From contig JABXHI010000028.1 in NCBI GenBank assembly GCA_013393415.1, positions 1-64,000 on the forward strand: a DNA stretch of 64,000 nt. Direction: 5' to 3'. Below are positions 45,053 through 54,242 of this stretch, in pieces; position 1 is the first letter of the stretch, and each line of letters opens with the position of its first letter. The notes beneath the pieces are model-generated. The model worked only from the letters and a program-made list of their open reading frames with translations, was not told the origin of the DNA and did not search any database. A program made the position numbers and the translations under genes. The DNA comes from Micrococcaceae bacterium. GTDB taxonomy: Bacteria; Actinomycetota; Actinomycetes; Actinomycetales; Micrococcaceae.

Positions 45053-45462
45053 GAGGAGAGACCGGTCGTTTCGATGACAACGTTCGTGGCTTTGACAGTG
45101 GCAACCGCGGGAGAGCCAACCACTAAACCTAGGTCATGAACTGCTTCCGTGGAGATCAGCGACACCACGCGGAAGGGTCCGCATTGTAGCTCGACTTGGG
45201 ACATGACCGGATCAGATTGGATTTTTGTCACCAAGCCGGTGAGTTTATTTCTGGCCGAAGAATGCAATTCGCCCGGGACACTGGCACGGCCCTCTGCGGC
45301 GGCTTGAGCCAGTGCGGCGACTTCTGCACCGGCAACGACTTGTCGTCCCGAGTCATCGTGGTGGGCAGTGAGCTTGCCTTGAGCGATCCAACGCCGCACC
45401 GAATCATCGGAGACCCCGAGATACCCGGCAGTCTCGGAAATACGCAAATACGTCATAAACAT
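45049..45462 (-). CDS. HTH-Mop (TOBE) molybdate-responsive regulator
   Basis: A 137-residue two-domain protein. Residues about 3-50 are an excisionase/MerR-like helix-turn-helix (YLRISETAGYLGVSDDSVRRWIAQGKL); about 70-135 are one Mop/TOBE molybdate-binding domain (SARNKLTGLVTKIQSDPVMSQVELQCGPFRVVSLIS, then VVGSPAVATVKATNVVIET). It works like ModE but with a different DNA-binding part and a single Mop. Two starts are possible (45462 or 45456), both within a large inverted repeat, suggesting autorepression. First gene of the mod operon. Confidence 0.85.
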   Translation of the reverse strand: MFMTYLRISETAGYLGVSDDSVRRWIAQGKLTAHHDDSGRQVVAGAEVAALAQAAAEGRASVPGELHSSARNKLTGLVTKIQSDPVMSQVELQCGPFRVVSLISTEAVHDLGLVVGSPAVATVKATNVVIETTGLSS

Positions 45463-45483
45463 GAAGTCTATGACGTATTTGCG
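45443..45483. promoter_or_regulatory. Perfect 15-bp inverted repeat over mod operon start
   Basis: CGCAAATACGTCATA (45443-45457) and its exact complement TATGACGTATTTGCG (45469-45483) flank 11 bases. On the operon strand TTTACC-18-TAGACT places the transcription start at or near the ATG, so the dyad covers -10, start point and first codons. A regulator dimer bound here would block initiation. The repeat is seen; binding by the HTH-Mop protein is inferred. Confidence 0.75.
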
Positions 45484-45509
45484 GGAAAGGTAAAGGTTTT
45501 ATACCGTGA

Positions 45510-46721
45510 TTACGGGCGTCCATTGATTAAGGTTTGAATACGGGAGACACCTTCGATGAGATCGTCCAGACCCAACGCATAGGACAGCCGGAGATATCCG
45601 GTCTTACCGAACGCCTCACCGGGTACAACAGCGACCTGGGCTTCCTCCAGAATCACTTGTGCAAGTTCTGTCGAGGTGTCGACACGACGGCTTGCAACGT
45701 CCTTACCCAACGCACGCGTGACATCGACGTACGCGTAGAAGGCGCCCTTGGGGGTGGGGCAGTGGAACCCTTCAATGTCGTTGAGCATTTTGACCATCGT
45801 CTTGCGACGGTCATCGAATGCCCCGCGCATTTCCTGGACCACGTCTAACGGCCCGGAGATGGCGGCCAGCGCAGCCTTTTGCGCGACATTGTTGACGTTT
45901 GAGGTGGCATGTGACTGTAGTGTCGAGGCTGCTTTCACCACGTCTGCCGGGCCGATCATCCAGCCGACGCGCCAGCCCGTCATAGCGTAGGTCTTGGCCA
46001 CACCGTTGAGGATCACGGTTTGGTTCGCCAGCTCGGGGACAGCCTTCAGTATCGAGGTGAACTCGGCGTCATCGTAGGTCAGGTGTTCATAAATTTCATC
46101 GGTGATCACCCAAATGCCGTGCTCGAGCGCCCACTGGCCAATGGCTTGTGTTTCCTCCAGGGTGTATACAGCACCCGTGGGGTTTGAGGGCGACACCAAG
46201 ACCAGGGCTTTGGTGTGTTCTGTCCGGGCGGCTTCGAGCTGCTCCACGGTCACCTTGTAGTCAGCTTCAGCGCCCGCAAAAACGTCGACGGCAATGCCGC
46301 CGGCCAACTTTATGGACTCTGGGTAGGTCGTCCAATACGGGGCGGGCAGCAAAATCTCATCGCCGGGGTCGGTGAGGGCAGCGAACGTGTTGTACACCGC
46401 TTGCTTTCCACCGTTGGTGACGATGATCTGGGAAGCATCCACGGTAACGCCGGAATCACGCAGCGTTTTGTCCGCGATAGCTTGCCGAAGTTCAGGCAGA
46501 CCCGCCGCTGGGGTGTATTTGTGGTTGGCGGGGTCGGCGGCAGCCTGCTGCGCGGCGTCAACAATATAGTCTGGTGTGGGAAAATCTGGTTCCCCAGCCC
46601 CAAAACCAATGACGGGTTCGCCTGCTGCTTTGAGCTGTTTGGCTTTCGCGGTAATCGCCAGCGTCGCAGATTCGGGGATTGCTTGCAGACGGGCAGAAAC
46701 GCGACGTACGGGGTCAACCAT
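45510..46721 (-). CDS. aspC: Aspartate/aromatic aminotransferase, class I
   Basis: A 403-residue PLP aminotransferase of the Thermus-like AspC group: [72 protein letters not shown], the PLP Lys in [16 protein letters not shown] and a C-terminal GYLRLSYAL. Transfers amino groups between aspartate and 2-oxoglutarate. Sits directly before the tRNA-Trp/secE region on the opposite strand, a known actinobacterial neighbourhood. Confidence 0.93.
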   Translation of the reverse strand: MVDPVRRVSARLQAIPESATLAITAKAKQLKAAGEPVIGFGAGEPDFPTPDYIVDAAQQAAADPANHKYTPAAGLPELRQAIADKTLRDSGVTVDASQIIVTNGGKQAVYNTFAALTDPGDEILLPAPYWTTYPESIKLAGGIAVDVFAGAEADYKVTVEQLEAARTEHTKALVLVSPSNPTGAVYTLEETQAIGQWALEHGIWVITDEIYEHLTYDDAEFTSILKAVPELANQTVILNGVAKTYAMTGWRVGWMIGPADVVKAASTLQSHATSNVNNVAQKAALAAISGPLDVVQEMRGAFDDRRKTMVKMLNDIEGFHCPTPKGAFYAYVDVTRALGKDVASRRVDTSTELAQVILEEAQVAVVPGEAFGKTGYLRLSYALGLDDLIEGVSRIQTLINGRP

Positions 46722-46864
46722 AGGTGGCCTGAGCCTTTCGAATAGGGTCTCACCGCATTGGCGAGGAAGAAGTATTCTGTGGGTTAACAGTACTGTAGTA
46801 TCGCGACCATCACACGGTTGATTGCGGTTACAAGATTGCGTTGCGAGCTCGAAGGCCTGCCTGA

Positions 46865-46893
46865 TTTGTCGACTCGGTCCGTATTAGCTATGA
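46865..46893 (+). promoter_or_regulatory. Promoter of tRNA-Trp/secE/nusG
   Basis: TTGTCG (46865-46870), 17-base spacer, TATGAT (46888-46893), predicting a start near 46900, about 43 bases before the tRNA. Confidence 0.55.
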
Positions 46894-46942
46894 TTGGACT
46901 CTGGTGTAGGTCGCACACCAGTTTTTGTGTGCGGTCAACCCT

Positions 46943-47015
46943 AGGGCAGTGGCGCAATTGGTAGCGCAACGGTCTCCAAAACCGTAGGTTGCAGGTTCAA
47001 GTCCTGTCTGCCCTG
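46943..47015 (+). tRNA. trnW: tRNA-Trp (CCA)
   Basis: A full cloverleaf: acceptor arms AGGGCAG and CTGCCCT (47008-47014) with discriminator G47015, D-arm GGCGCAATTGGTAGCGC, anticodon loop CTCCAAA with CCA at 46976-46978, and T-arm with GGTTCAAGTCC. CCA is not encoded. It leads into secE 59 bases later, probably in one transcript. Confidence 0.96.
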
Positions 47016-47074
47016 CGCATGAGGTTCGGAAGAATCGAAGAACCTATCAGCAAAATCGTAATGAGCGAGGATCA

Positions 47075-47317
47075 GTGAGCGAAACAACACCATCCCAAAA
47101 CGCTGAAAAGCGTGGGTTTTTTGCTCGCATCATGATGTTCTTGCGCCAAGTCATCGACGAGATGCGCAAGGTCGTCACACCGACCCGTCAAGAACTCATC
47201 AAAATGACCGGCGTGGTACTGGTCTTCGTTGTCATCGTGATTGGGCTGGTAAGCCTGCTCGACTGGCTGTTCGGCATGGGTGCATCCTGGGTATTCGGTA
47301 GTTCTGACGGCCTCTAG
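47075..47317 (+). CDS. secE: Preprotein translocase subunit SecE
   Basis: An 80-residue single-helix SecE with GTG start and GAGGATCA before it. The amphipathic KRGFFARIMMFLRQVIDEMRK stretch and VVTPTRQEL precede one membrane helix (MTGVVLVFVVIVIGLVSLLDWLF). It clamps SecY halves in the SecYEG channel. Next gene nusG as usual. Confidence 0.94.
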   Translation: MSETTPSQNAEKRGFFARIMMFLRQVIDEMRKVVTPTRQELIKMTGVVLVFVVIVIGLVSLLDWLFGMGASWVFGSSDGL

Positions 47318-47402
47318 AACTTCACATGTATCGCGGGGAGCTTCCCGTAGTGAAGATGCCAGTAAATACCCGTGATTGACCGTTGAGAAAGCAGGATACC
47401 TA

Positions 47403-48323
47403 GTGTCGGAGAACGAACTCGATCCAAACATCGAAACCGAGGCGAATGACGCATCCGCCTCGGTTCATGATGCCAACGACGATGCCGCACAGGAAAAACA
47501 GGAACCAGCCGAAGCAGCTGCGGATGTCGAAAATAGCGACGAGGTACCAGCCGTTGATGAAGATGGCGCGACCGACGAGGTAGCCGTTCAAGCTCCTGCC
47601 GAAGTTGCTGAAGACGTCGCCGTTGAGGAAAACCTCGAGGAACCATCGGCAACCGCTCCTGAACCTACACCCGGACCCGTCGCCAAAGATCCTGAAGAAG
47701 TCGCTGAAGAGCTTCGGACTCGCCTGCGTCGTGCACTTGGCGAATGGTACGTCGTCCACACCTACTCCGGTTATGAGCGTCGCGTAAAAGCCAACCTGGA
47801 AACTCGAATCCAAACACTAGAAGTCGAAGACGACATCTACGAAATCGAAGTTCCCATGGAAGAAGTCGTCGAAATCAAAAACACTGTGCGCAAGGTCATC
47901 AACCGCGTACGTGTGCCCGGCTACGTTTTGGTTCGGATGGAACTGACCGAAGACGCCTGGGCTGCTGTTCGTCACACCCCTGGTGTGACAGGCTTCGTTG
48001 GTAATGCGCATGATCCAACGCCACTGACGCAACAAGAAATCTTCGACATGCTGGCCCCGTCGCTGATGCAAGAAGCCGCGAAGGAAGCCGAAAAGGCTGG
48101 CGCTCCGCTCACTGGCGAAGCAGCCCAAGAAACGGCACCACCGGTATCGGTGGACTACGAAGTCGGCGAATCTGTCACGGTCAAGGAAGGTCCATTCGAA
48201 TCCTTGCCAGCGACCATTTCCGAGGTCAAGGTCGAATCGCGTCAGCTCGTGGTACTCGTGACGATCTTCGAACGCGAAACCCCAGTGACCCTTGGCTTCA
48301 ACGAAGTAACCAAGGTTGAATAA
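47403..48323 (+). CDS. nusG: Transcription termination/antitermination factor NusG
   Basis: A 306-residue NusG. About 115 N-terminal residues form a very acidic Ala/Glu/Asp/Pro extension, common in actinobacteria; the NGN core starts at [23 protein letters not shown], and the KOW domain ([22 protein letters not shown]) is C-terminal. GTG 47403 is chosen from AGGA 6 bases before it. It binds RNA polymerase and links to ribosomal protein S10 or Rho. Confidence 0.94.
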   Translation: MSENELDPNIETEANDASASVHDANDDAAQEKQEPAEAAADVENSDEVPAVDEDGATDEVAVQAPAEVAEDVAVEENLEEPSATAPEPTPGPVAKDPEEVAEELRTRLRRALGEWYVVHTYSGYERRVKANLETRIQTLEVEDDIYEIEVPMEEVVEIKNTVRKVINRVRVPGYVLVRMELTEDAWAAVRHTPGVTGFVGNAHDPTPLTQQEIFDMLAPSLMQEAAKEAEKAGAPLTGEAAQETAPPVSVDYEVGESVTVKEGPFESLPATISEVKVESRQLVVLVTIFERETPVTLGFNEVTKVE

Positions 48324-48343
48324 CCTCATATGAGACTTCACTC

Positions 48344-48370
48344 CAGGCCCGAAAGCTTTGTTCGGGCCTG
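48344..48370 (+). terminator. Hairpin between nusG and rplK
   Basis: CAGGCCCGAA and TTCGGGCCTG form ten perfect base pairs around a 7-base loop, 20 bases after nusG. There is no T-run, so partial termination or RNA processing before the L11-L1 operon fits best. Confidence 0.5.
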
Positions 48371-48457
48371 TGGTGTTCAGGTCACCGCGCCACGGTGATC
48401 GCACCGTCACCCACGCTCCTGTGGTTGGCGTTATCCGAACAAGAAAAGGACCCCAAA

Positions 48458-48889
48458 ATGGCCCCAAAGAAAAAGGTCTCCGGTCTGATTAAACTCCAGA
48501 TCGAAGCGGGTGCAGCATCACCTGCTCCACCAGTTGGCCCAGCACTTGGTCAGCACGGTGTCAACATGATGGAGTTCGTCAAGGCCTACAACGCCGAAAC
48601 CGAATCCATGCGCGGCAACATTATCCCGGTAGAAATTACCGTCTATGAAGACCGCTCATTTACCTTCATCACCAAAACCCCACCTGCCTCACAGCTCATT
48701 AAAAAAGCTGCCGGCATTGCAAAGGGTTCTGGAACCCCGCACACCGTCAAAGTTGGCAAAATCACCATGGACCAAGCGAAAGAAATCGCTGAAACCAAAA
48801 TGCGTGATCTCAACGCCAACGACCTCGACTCCGCAGCGAAAATCGTTGCCGGAACTGCCCGCTCCATGGGCATCACCGTCGAAGGCTAA
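48458..48889 (+). CDS. rplK: Ribosomal protein L11
   Basis: A 143-residue L11 of the stalk base and GTPase centre. [45 protein letters not shown] is the classic start; the rRNA-binding C-domain has [16 protein letters not shown] and [12 protein letters not shown]. The frame is open 21 codons upstream, but AAAAGGA before ATG 48458 sets the start. Confidence 0.96.
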   Translation: MAPKKKVSGLIKLQIEAGAASPAPPVGPALGQHGVNMMEFVKAYNAETESMRGNIIPVEITVYEDRSFTFITKTPPASQLIKKAAGIAKGSGTPHTVKVGKITMDQAKEIAETKMRDLNANDLDSAAKIVAGTARSMGITVEG

Positions 48890-48966
48890 CTCAACACTTC
48901 TCAAAACCCCGTGGTAGGGCCGAGCGCGGCCCGACGACACCACAACTGCATAAGGAGAAAACGCAG

Positions 48967-49677
48967 ATGGCAAAGCGCAGCAAAGCATATAAGGCAGCCG
49001 CAGCAAAGGTCGCAGACCGCCAGTACGCACCAGCCGAAGCAATTGCTTTGGCCAAAGACGTCAACCCGTCTTCGAAAGACACCACTGTAGAAATCGCATT
49101 GCGTCTCTCAGTGGATCCACGAAAAGCAGACCAGATGGTCCGCGGCACCGCCAACCTGCCACACGGTACCGGTAAAACCGCCCGCGTGGTTGTTTTCGCA
49201 ACCGGTGACAACGCCGCCGCAGCTGAAGAAGCCGGCGCAGACTACGTCGGTTCCGACGACCTGGTGGAACGCATCCAGGGTGGCTGGACCGATTTCGACG
49301 CCGCCGTTGCATCACCAGACATGATGGGCCAAGTTGGACGCCTCGGTAAAATTCTGGGTCCACGTAACCTCATGCCGAACCCACGTACCGGCACCGTTAC
49401 CCCAAACGTTGCACAGGCAGTCAAAGAGATCAAGGGCGGCAAAATCGACTTCCGCGTCGACCGTCACTCAAACCTGCACTTCATTATCGGCAACACCAGC
49501 TTCAGCGCTGAACAGCTCACCGAAAACTACGCGACGGCACTCGATGAAGTCATTCGTCTGAAACCATCCGCATCCAAGGGTCGTTACATCACGAAAGCAA
49601 CCGTCACGACCACCTTCGGTCCGGGCGTTCAGATCGATCCAAACGTCACTCGCATTCTTCCAGAAGACGACGAGTAA
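48967..49677 (+). CDS. rplA: Ribosomal protein L1
   Basis: A 236-residue L1 of the mobile L1 stalk. [62 protein letters not shown] and [18 protein letters not shown] are family-typical. AAGGAG precedes the start. The 77-base gap from rplK may hold the L1 autoregulatory target, which I could not define. Confidence 0.96.
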   Translation: MAKRSKAYKAAAAKVADRQYAPAEAIALAKDVNPSSKDTTVEIALRLSVDPRKADQMVRGTANLPHGTGKTARVVVFATGDNAAAAEEAGADYVGSDDLVERIQGGWTDFDAAVASPDMMGQVGRLGKILGPRNLMPNPRTGTVTPNVAQAVKEIKGGKIDFRVDRHSNLHFIIGNTSFSAEQLTENYATALDEVIRLKPSASKGRYITKATVTTTFGPGVQIDPNVTRILPEDDE

Positions 49678-49711
49678 AAATTACCCACGCAAACGTGGGT
49701 AGCTATCAAAG

Positions 49712-49746
49712 AGCGGATCAGGAATAATGTTCTTGATCCGCTTTTT
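49712..49746 (+). terminator. Rho-independent terminator after rplA
   Basis: A stem of about 13 pairs (AGCGGATCAGGAA with TTCTTGATCCGCT, one wobble) and a 5-base loop is followed by a T-run. A second small hairpin, TACCCACG-CAAA-CGTGGGTA (49682-49701), stands just before it. Confidence 0.85.
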
Positions 49747-49766
49747 GCATGCCAGAAAACAGGGAG

Positions 49767-50159
49767 CTAACCTCCCGGGGGAGTCAACACCTTCAGCTGG
49801 AACTCCCCGGTATCCGGATCAAACTCTGGCATGTCAACGTCGGGCAGAGAATCCTGCATAGCTGCCACCGCGACGAATAAGCCAACCACGAGGCCGAGGA
49901 TCATGCCGACAACAGAGATGATCAATGCAGCGATACCGTGCCCCCGTTTGCGGTTCCTCAGACAGATCGCGACGATGGACAGGACGAAGGCAATGCCCAC
50001 CAAGGCCCAACCTATGAGCATCACCGGTGGAATAATGATGCACACCGCACCGGCAATTGAGACTATGAGCGCGATGACTCCAACGGTGTTCCGGGACTTA
50101 TACGATTGCGCAGGGAAATACACGTCTGGTTGAGCATAACGTCTGTCTGGGCCGGACAC
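49767..50159 (-). CDS. DUF4190-like small membrane protein
   Basis: A 130-residue protein with three hydrophobic segments (NTVGVIALIVSIAGAVCIIIPP, IGWALVGIAFVLSIVAICL, IAALIISVVGMILGLVVGLFVAV) and an acidic tail. The core closely matches the N-terminal half of the gene at 50435-51274, so the two are paralogues. Role unknown; possible envelope-stress link because a two-component pair follows. Confidence 0.7.
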   Translation of the reverse strand: MSGPDRRYAQPDVYFPAQSYKSRNTVGVIALIVSIAGAVCIIIPPVMLIGWALVGIAFVLSIVAICLRNRKRGHGIAALIISVVGMILGLVVGLFVAVAAMQDSLPDVDMPEFDPDTGEFQLKVLTPPGG

Positions 50160-50190
50160 TGTTGCCCCTTACATAACTTGATGAGAATGT

Positions 50191-50373
50191 TTGTCACAGG
50201 AAGATACGACTCTGTTCCAGTTTGATCAAGACTACTCGGAGCGCGCTGAGCACCAACAGGTAGTTACGCCCGCCCACAGTATGCGCATGGATCCACATTT
50301 CCGGAACGAAACTCAAGAACAGGCTGCGGGACCCGAAACACTCAGCTTTGCCGAGCACGTCGGTGGGGTATAA
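50191..50373 (+). CDS. Possible 60-residue hydrophilic protein
   Basis: An open frame from a TTG (MSQEDTTLFQFDQDYSERAEHQ at the start) between the two paralogous membrane genes, facing the opposite way. No recognised domain and no convincing ribosome site. It may be a real small protein or chance. Confidence 0.22.
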   Translation: MSQEDTTLFQFDQDYSERAEHQQVVTPAHSMRMDPHFRNETQEQAAGPETLSFAEHVGGV

Positions 50374-50375
50374 GC

Positions 50376-50413
50376 GTAGATGCCCAGCTCCCACGACGGA
50401 GCTGGGCGTCTAC
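50376..50413 (-). terminator. 16-bp hairpin after the larger DUF4190-like gene
   Basis: Bases 50376-50391 pair with 50398-50413 (one wobble) around a 6-base loop, 22 bases past the stop of the gene at 50435-51274. The T-run is weak on both strands. Position supports termination of that gene, and perhaps of the small forward frame. Confidence 0.6.
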
Positions 50414-50434
50414 TGCGGACGGCGTGAATGTTAG

Positions 50435-51274
50435 CTACTGGACTTCATAGAACACACTGTCGCCCAACATGCTCGGTGATAGCAGAATGTTGCCGCTCTC
50501 TACATCCTCCATCGGCACTTCGATACCGAAGTTGCCAGTAGTCGAGGCGCCTTCATAGAGCGTTTCCATCGAGTCGAAGGATTCAGGGACAACGATCAAA
50601 CTTGCGGTGGTATCAAACGAGTTCCCCTGCGAACTGACGTATTCTACGCTTACGCCCATGGGCGTTTCGCCGGACGAATCATCTCCGAGATACGTTGCGG
50701 TGACGTTCACCGTAATGAAGCCATTGCCCTCGGCTGGCTCTTCGTTGAGCGGGTTTTCCACAAGGACGGCCTCAGTAGCGCTGAGATCAACACTATTGAC
50801 CGTCACTTCCCAGTCCGAAGCAGTCACGGCGGTCCCAAGTGCAAGCGGATTATCGCGGGTGCCTTCCTCACCGCCAGCGGCATCATCATCTGATCCGTCT
50901 TGTGCATTCTCATCGGTGACACTTTCTTCTACATCGCCGCCTTCGGTAGACGCTTCGATTTGAGTATCTTCGTCGAAAGCCTCGTCGAAGGAAGTCGCAA
51001 CGACGGTGAAGAACACCATGAAACCGATGATGGTTCCCACAATTGAGATGATGAGGGCAGCTATGCCCTGACCGCGTTTCTGGTTCTTCAAAAACAACGA
51101 CACGATTGACAGGATGAATGCGACCGGTAACAAAATCCACCCCAGGATGAGTGCGCCAGGGATCATGGCAAACACGGCACCGACGATTGCCGTAATGAGC
51201 GCAATGATGCCAACCGTATTTCGTGTCTTAGGCGGTGGAGCTTGGGTGCGAGTTTTAGGATGAGTCGTTGTCAT
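50435..51274 (-). CDS. DUF4190-like membrane protein with DUF4352-type domain
   Basis: A 279-residue protein. The first 95 residues carry the same triple-helix core as its neighbour (NTVGIIALITAIVGAVFAMIPG, GWILLPVAFILSIVSLFLKN, IAALIISIVGTIIGFMVFFTVV). An acidic linker (about 100-140) leads to an exported immunoglobulin-like DUF4352-type domain (DNPLALGTAVTASDWEVTVNSVDL, NGFITVNVTATYLGDD). Ligand unknown. A hairpin follows the gene. It diverges from the sensor kinase gene, which may regulate it. Confidence 0.72.
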   Translation of the reverse strand: MTTTHPKTRTQAPPPKTRNTVGIIALITAIVGAVFAMIPGALILGWILLPVAFILSIVSLFLKNQKRGQGIAALIISIVGTIIGFMVFFTVVATSFDEAFDEDTQIEASTEGGDVEESVTDENAQDGSDDDAAGGEEGTRDNPLALGTAVTASDWEVTVNSVDLSATEAVLVENPLNEEPAEGNGFITVNVTATYLGDDSSGETPMGVSVEYVSSQGNSFDTTASLIVVPESFDSMETLYEGASTTGNFGIEVPMEDVESGNILLSPSMLGDSVFYEVQ

Positions 51275-51442
51275 GGGGGCCTTTCAAAGGTGGAGTGATA
51301 TACAACTGAACACTTCTTACGTTATGAATGAAGCAGCTGAGTACACAGCACCTACCGGGTACACCTGCATACCCGATCAGGTATGCAGCTCGCACCGAAA
51401 GTGTGATCGCAGAACAGCTGCGCCTCGATAGACTCGACTACC

Positions 51443-52675
51443 ATGACGACAACCGCGAGGAAGCACAGGCTCGTCTCTGTGCTCTTGAACATATTGGCCG
51501 TACTGGTGATGATGATTGTCGGTCTTTTCGTCTCGTTGCTGGCAATATTGACTGCACCGGAGAATTTTGATGGCTCGTTCGAACTGCTCACAGATCTTGG
51601 TGCACTTCGCGTCCTGCTCGCACTGCTGTTGTTATGTCTGCTCCCGTGGTATCGCAAAATCCCTTTGGCACTCATCATGGCCGGCGGCTTCTACGCAGTG
51701 ATTGCACAGGGCGACCCCTACGTGCTGGGTGTCGGATTAACGGTGTGGATCGTTCGAGCGCAACACCGCTGGCAATGGACAATTGCAGCAGGCGGTCTTG
51801 CAGCGATGGTGCTCAACCTGGTCTGGCACATTCTGGCAATACAACGCATGGGCGAGCAGGCTGCGACCGCCGAGGCGATACTGGCTGTGCTGACACTTGG
51901 TTTTGCTGCGATCGGCACGGTCTTGTCGATCTCACTTATCACTCGCCAGCGTCGCAGTATCAACGAGGCCCACGCGGAAGTGGAAGCAGTCGAACATGAT
52001 CGCGACGCCATCTCGACCCAAATGACTCGGCAAACAGAACGGGAATATCTGGCGCGGGAAGTCCACGACACTCTGGCGCAGCGTCTGACTGCGTTGTCCT
52101 TGCAAACCGGCCAGATGCAGAAGTCTTTGGACGACACTGATCCCAACGAATTATCCAGCGCGTTAGAAGAAACCAAACACTATTCAGACCAGGCACTCCG
52201 CGATTTGCGCAGCTTGGTGACATCTCTGCGGGATCAAGGCGAAAAGGAGGCGTCAATCCCATCGGTTGCTCCCGGTGGTTTCCAGGACCTCAGAGTCCTC
52301 TTCGATGATGCCGCCCATCAAGGGCTTAAGATTCAGCCCCAGGTACTTCTGGACAGTTACGATACTGCATCCGACGAAACCCAACGCGCCGTGTTGCGCA
52401 TTACTCAAGAAGCACTGACCAACGTAATGCGGTACAGCCCTGACAGGACTGTCCAGCTGCGCATTGAAGGACAACCCGGCTATGACTTACTCCTGGAATT
52501 CACGAATCGTCGTGATCCCAGCCGAGACTTCACCGGTGGCAGCGGTACAGGTTTGCTTGGAATCAAAGAACGAGCAGAAATCATCGGCGGAACAGCTCAA
52601 GAAGAAATCTTAGACGAACATTTCCGCTTGACCGTCACGCTTCCGTGGCCCACCGACGAACCAACGCAACCTTAA
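51443..52675 (+). CDS. Two-component sensor histidine kinase (NarL-partner type)
   Basis: A 410-residue kinase with about five N-terminal membrane helices (SVLLNILAVLVMMIVGLFVSLL first) and no large outside sensor. HisKA_3 domain: REVHDTLAQRLTALSLQTGQM, with phosphorylated H208. HATPase: ITQEALTNVMRYSP (N-box) and GSGTGLLGIKERAEIIGG (G-box). The upstream 33-codon spacing to the regulator gene indicates an operon. Signals for intramembrane-sensing kinases are often envelope stress or antibiotics; here unknown. Confidence 0.87.
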   Translation: MTTTARKHRLVSVLLNILAVLVMMIVGLFVSLLAILTAPENFDGSFELLTDLGALRVLLALLLLCLLPWYRKIPLALIMAGGFYAVIAQGDPYVLGVGLTVWIVRAQHRWQWTIAAGGLAAMVLNLVWHILAIQRMGEQAATAEAILAVLTLGFAAIGTVLSISLITRQRRSINEAHAEVEAVEHDRDAISTQMTRQTEREYLAREVHDTLAQRLTALSLQTGQMQKSLDDTDPNELSSALEETKHYSDQALRDLRSLVTSLRDQGEKEASIPSVAPGGFQDLRVLFDDAAHQGLKIQPQVLLDSYDTASDETQRAVLRITQEALTNVMRYSPDRTVQLRIEGQPGYDLLLEFTNRRDPSRDFTGGSGTGLLGIKERAEIIGGTAQEEILDEHFRLTVTLPWPTDEPTQP

Positions 52676-52707
52676 ACGGGACCTAGCTGTAGTGCTAAAC
52701 TTTCCTT

Positions 52708-53379
52708 GTGGCAACGAGGGTATTGATAGTCGACGACGAGACGATGACGCTGAAGAATCTCGTAGCGATCGTTGAAGCCGACCCGGAGCTAGAAGTCGTT
52801 GGCACAGCGGACAATGGAGTCGATGCCCTCCCACACATCCGAGATTCCCGCCCGAATGTCGTGGTCATGGACTTATATTTACCCGGTGAATTCGACGGTG
52901 TTGAAACCATCCGGCGCGTACAGAATCTCCTGAACCCGCCGACGATGATCGCAGCCACCAGTTTCGATTTGGAGTCCTACACTCGGGGCGCATTGGAAGC
53001 CGGTGCGGTGGGATTTATTTTGAAGAATGACGCGGAATCCCTCTTGAATCCCGCTATCCATGCGGCTGCGAACGGCGACCCGATAGTGTCACCCCAGACC
53101 ACGAGCCGGCTCATCAAGAATTTTTTGAAACCAAGTACTGCGCCAGAAATTGCCCAAGCCAGACAGCGTATATCCGCACTGTCACAGCGGGAATTGCAGG
53201 TTGCCAACCTCATTGGCAACGGTAAGGCATATAAACATATCGCAGCAGACCTGAACATCGCACCCGATACGGTCAAGTCAACCGTCACCCGAGCGATGCA
53301 AAAAACAGGTGCCGACAATGGCGCTCAGCTAGCTTTTCTGATCGGCCGAGCACAGGTAGACATCCCCGATTCGAACTGA
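52708..53379 (+). CDS. NarL/LuxR-family response regulator
   Basis: A 223-residue GTG-start regulator. Receiver: VLIVDDETMTLKNL, phosphorylated D55 in VVVMDLYLP, and K108-like FILKNDAESLL. The LuxR-type DNA-binding domain is ISALSQRELQVANLIGNGKAYKHIAADLNIAPDTVKSTVTRAMQKTG. Acts with the kinase just upstream. Its site is not identifiable; the divergent DUF4352-type gene is the nearest target candidate. Confidence 0.88.
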   Translation: MATRVLIVDDETMTLKNLVAIVEADPELEVVGTADNGVDALPHIRDSRPNVVVMDLYLPGEFDGVETIRRVQNLLNPPTMIAATSFDLESYTRGALEAGAVGFILKNDAESLLNPAIHAAANGDPIVSPQTTSRLIKNFLKPSTAPEIAQARQRISALSQRELQVANLIGNGKAYKHIAADLNIAPDTVKSTVTRAMQKTGADNGAQLAFLIGRAQVDIPDSN

Positions 53380-53478
53380 CAAGCCAAAGGTCGCTCGCCG
53401 TGCGACCTCTCATCGCTCAATTTGCAAACACCGGGCGGACCTAGGTATGCTTGAGCTTACCGAAGACCGCCGGTCGTA

Positions 53479-53640
53479 TTTACCTGTGCTAAATAGGTAA
53501 GACTATAAAGGCTCATGACATGAGCGGCCCGCGCAGGTGATACATGAAGGCATAGACTTACTGCGTCTGAAGCAGTTTTAGATTCTTTGCGCCCTGTGCA
53601 CCTGCACGGGGCGTTTTTGTGTTTGAGCGCCGGCATATCC
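53479..53640 (+). ncRNA. L10 leader region with attenuator
   Basis: The 278-base gap before rplJ looks like a ribosomal L10 leader. It contains TTACCT (53480-53485)/AGGTAA (53495-53500), a -10-like TATAAA at 53504-53509, and a terminator-like hairpin: bases 53589-53599 with 53604-53614, including one T-G wobble, followed by TTTTT. L10(L12) binding to such leaders represses the operon. The limits are approximate; a covariance model search would settle them. Confidence 0.6.
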
Positions 53641-53657
53641 ACTAAGGAAGGAGTGCC

Positions 53658-54179
53658 ATGGCGAATGCTGAAAAAACTGCAGCCGTGGATGAGCTGACGG
53701 AATTATTCCGCAACTCTTCTGCAGCAGTTGTCACTGAATACCGTGGTCTCACCGTAGAAGAGATCACGACCTTGCGTCGCTCTTTGGGTGAGAACGCCAC
53801 CTACGCCGTGGCGAAGAACACGCTGACTGCTATTGCGGCAGAGAAGGCTGGCATCACTGCCCTCGAAGGCAAACTGACCGGACCTACCGCAATCGCCTTC
53901 GTCTCCGGTGAAACCGTTGACGTTGCCAAGACTGTGCGTGATTTCGCCAAGGCTCACGACAAACTGGTCATCAAGGGCGGCTACATGGATGGCGAGGCAC
54001 TTGATGAAGCAGATGTCCATCAGTTAGCAGATCTCGAATCTCGCGAGGTTCTGTTGTCCATGATGGCTGGTGCAATGAAAGGCTCCCTGTCCAAGGCAGC
54101 CGCTACATTCCAGGCACCAATCGAGAAGGCTGTTCGCCTCGCAGAAGCGTTGCGCGAAAAGCAAGATCAAGCTGCCTAA
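53658..54179 (+). CDS. rplJ: Ribosomal protein L10
   Basis: A 173-residue L10, the base of the L7/L12 stalk. [43 protein letters not shown] is typical; the C-terminal helix ([26 protein letters not shown]) holds L12 dimers. GGAAGGAG lies before the ATG. Confidence 0.96.
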   Translation: MANAEKTAAVDELTELFRNSSAAVVTEYRGLTVEEITTLRRSLGENATYAVAKNTLTAIAAEKAGITALEGKLTGPTAIAFVSGETVDVAKTVRDFAKAHDKLVIKGGYMDGEALDEADVHQLADLESREVLLSMMAGAMKGSLSKAAATFQAPIEKAVRLAEALREKQDQAA

Positions 54180-54242
54180 CGACTGGCACCTTGTGTGCCG
54201 CTAACCCAAATACAAGACTTTTATCGCAAAGGAGCCACTACC

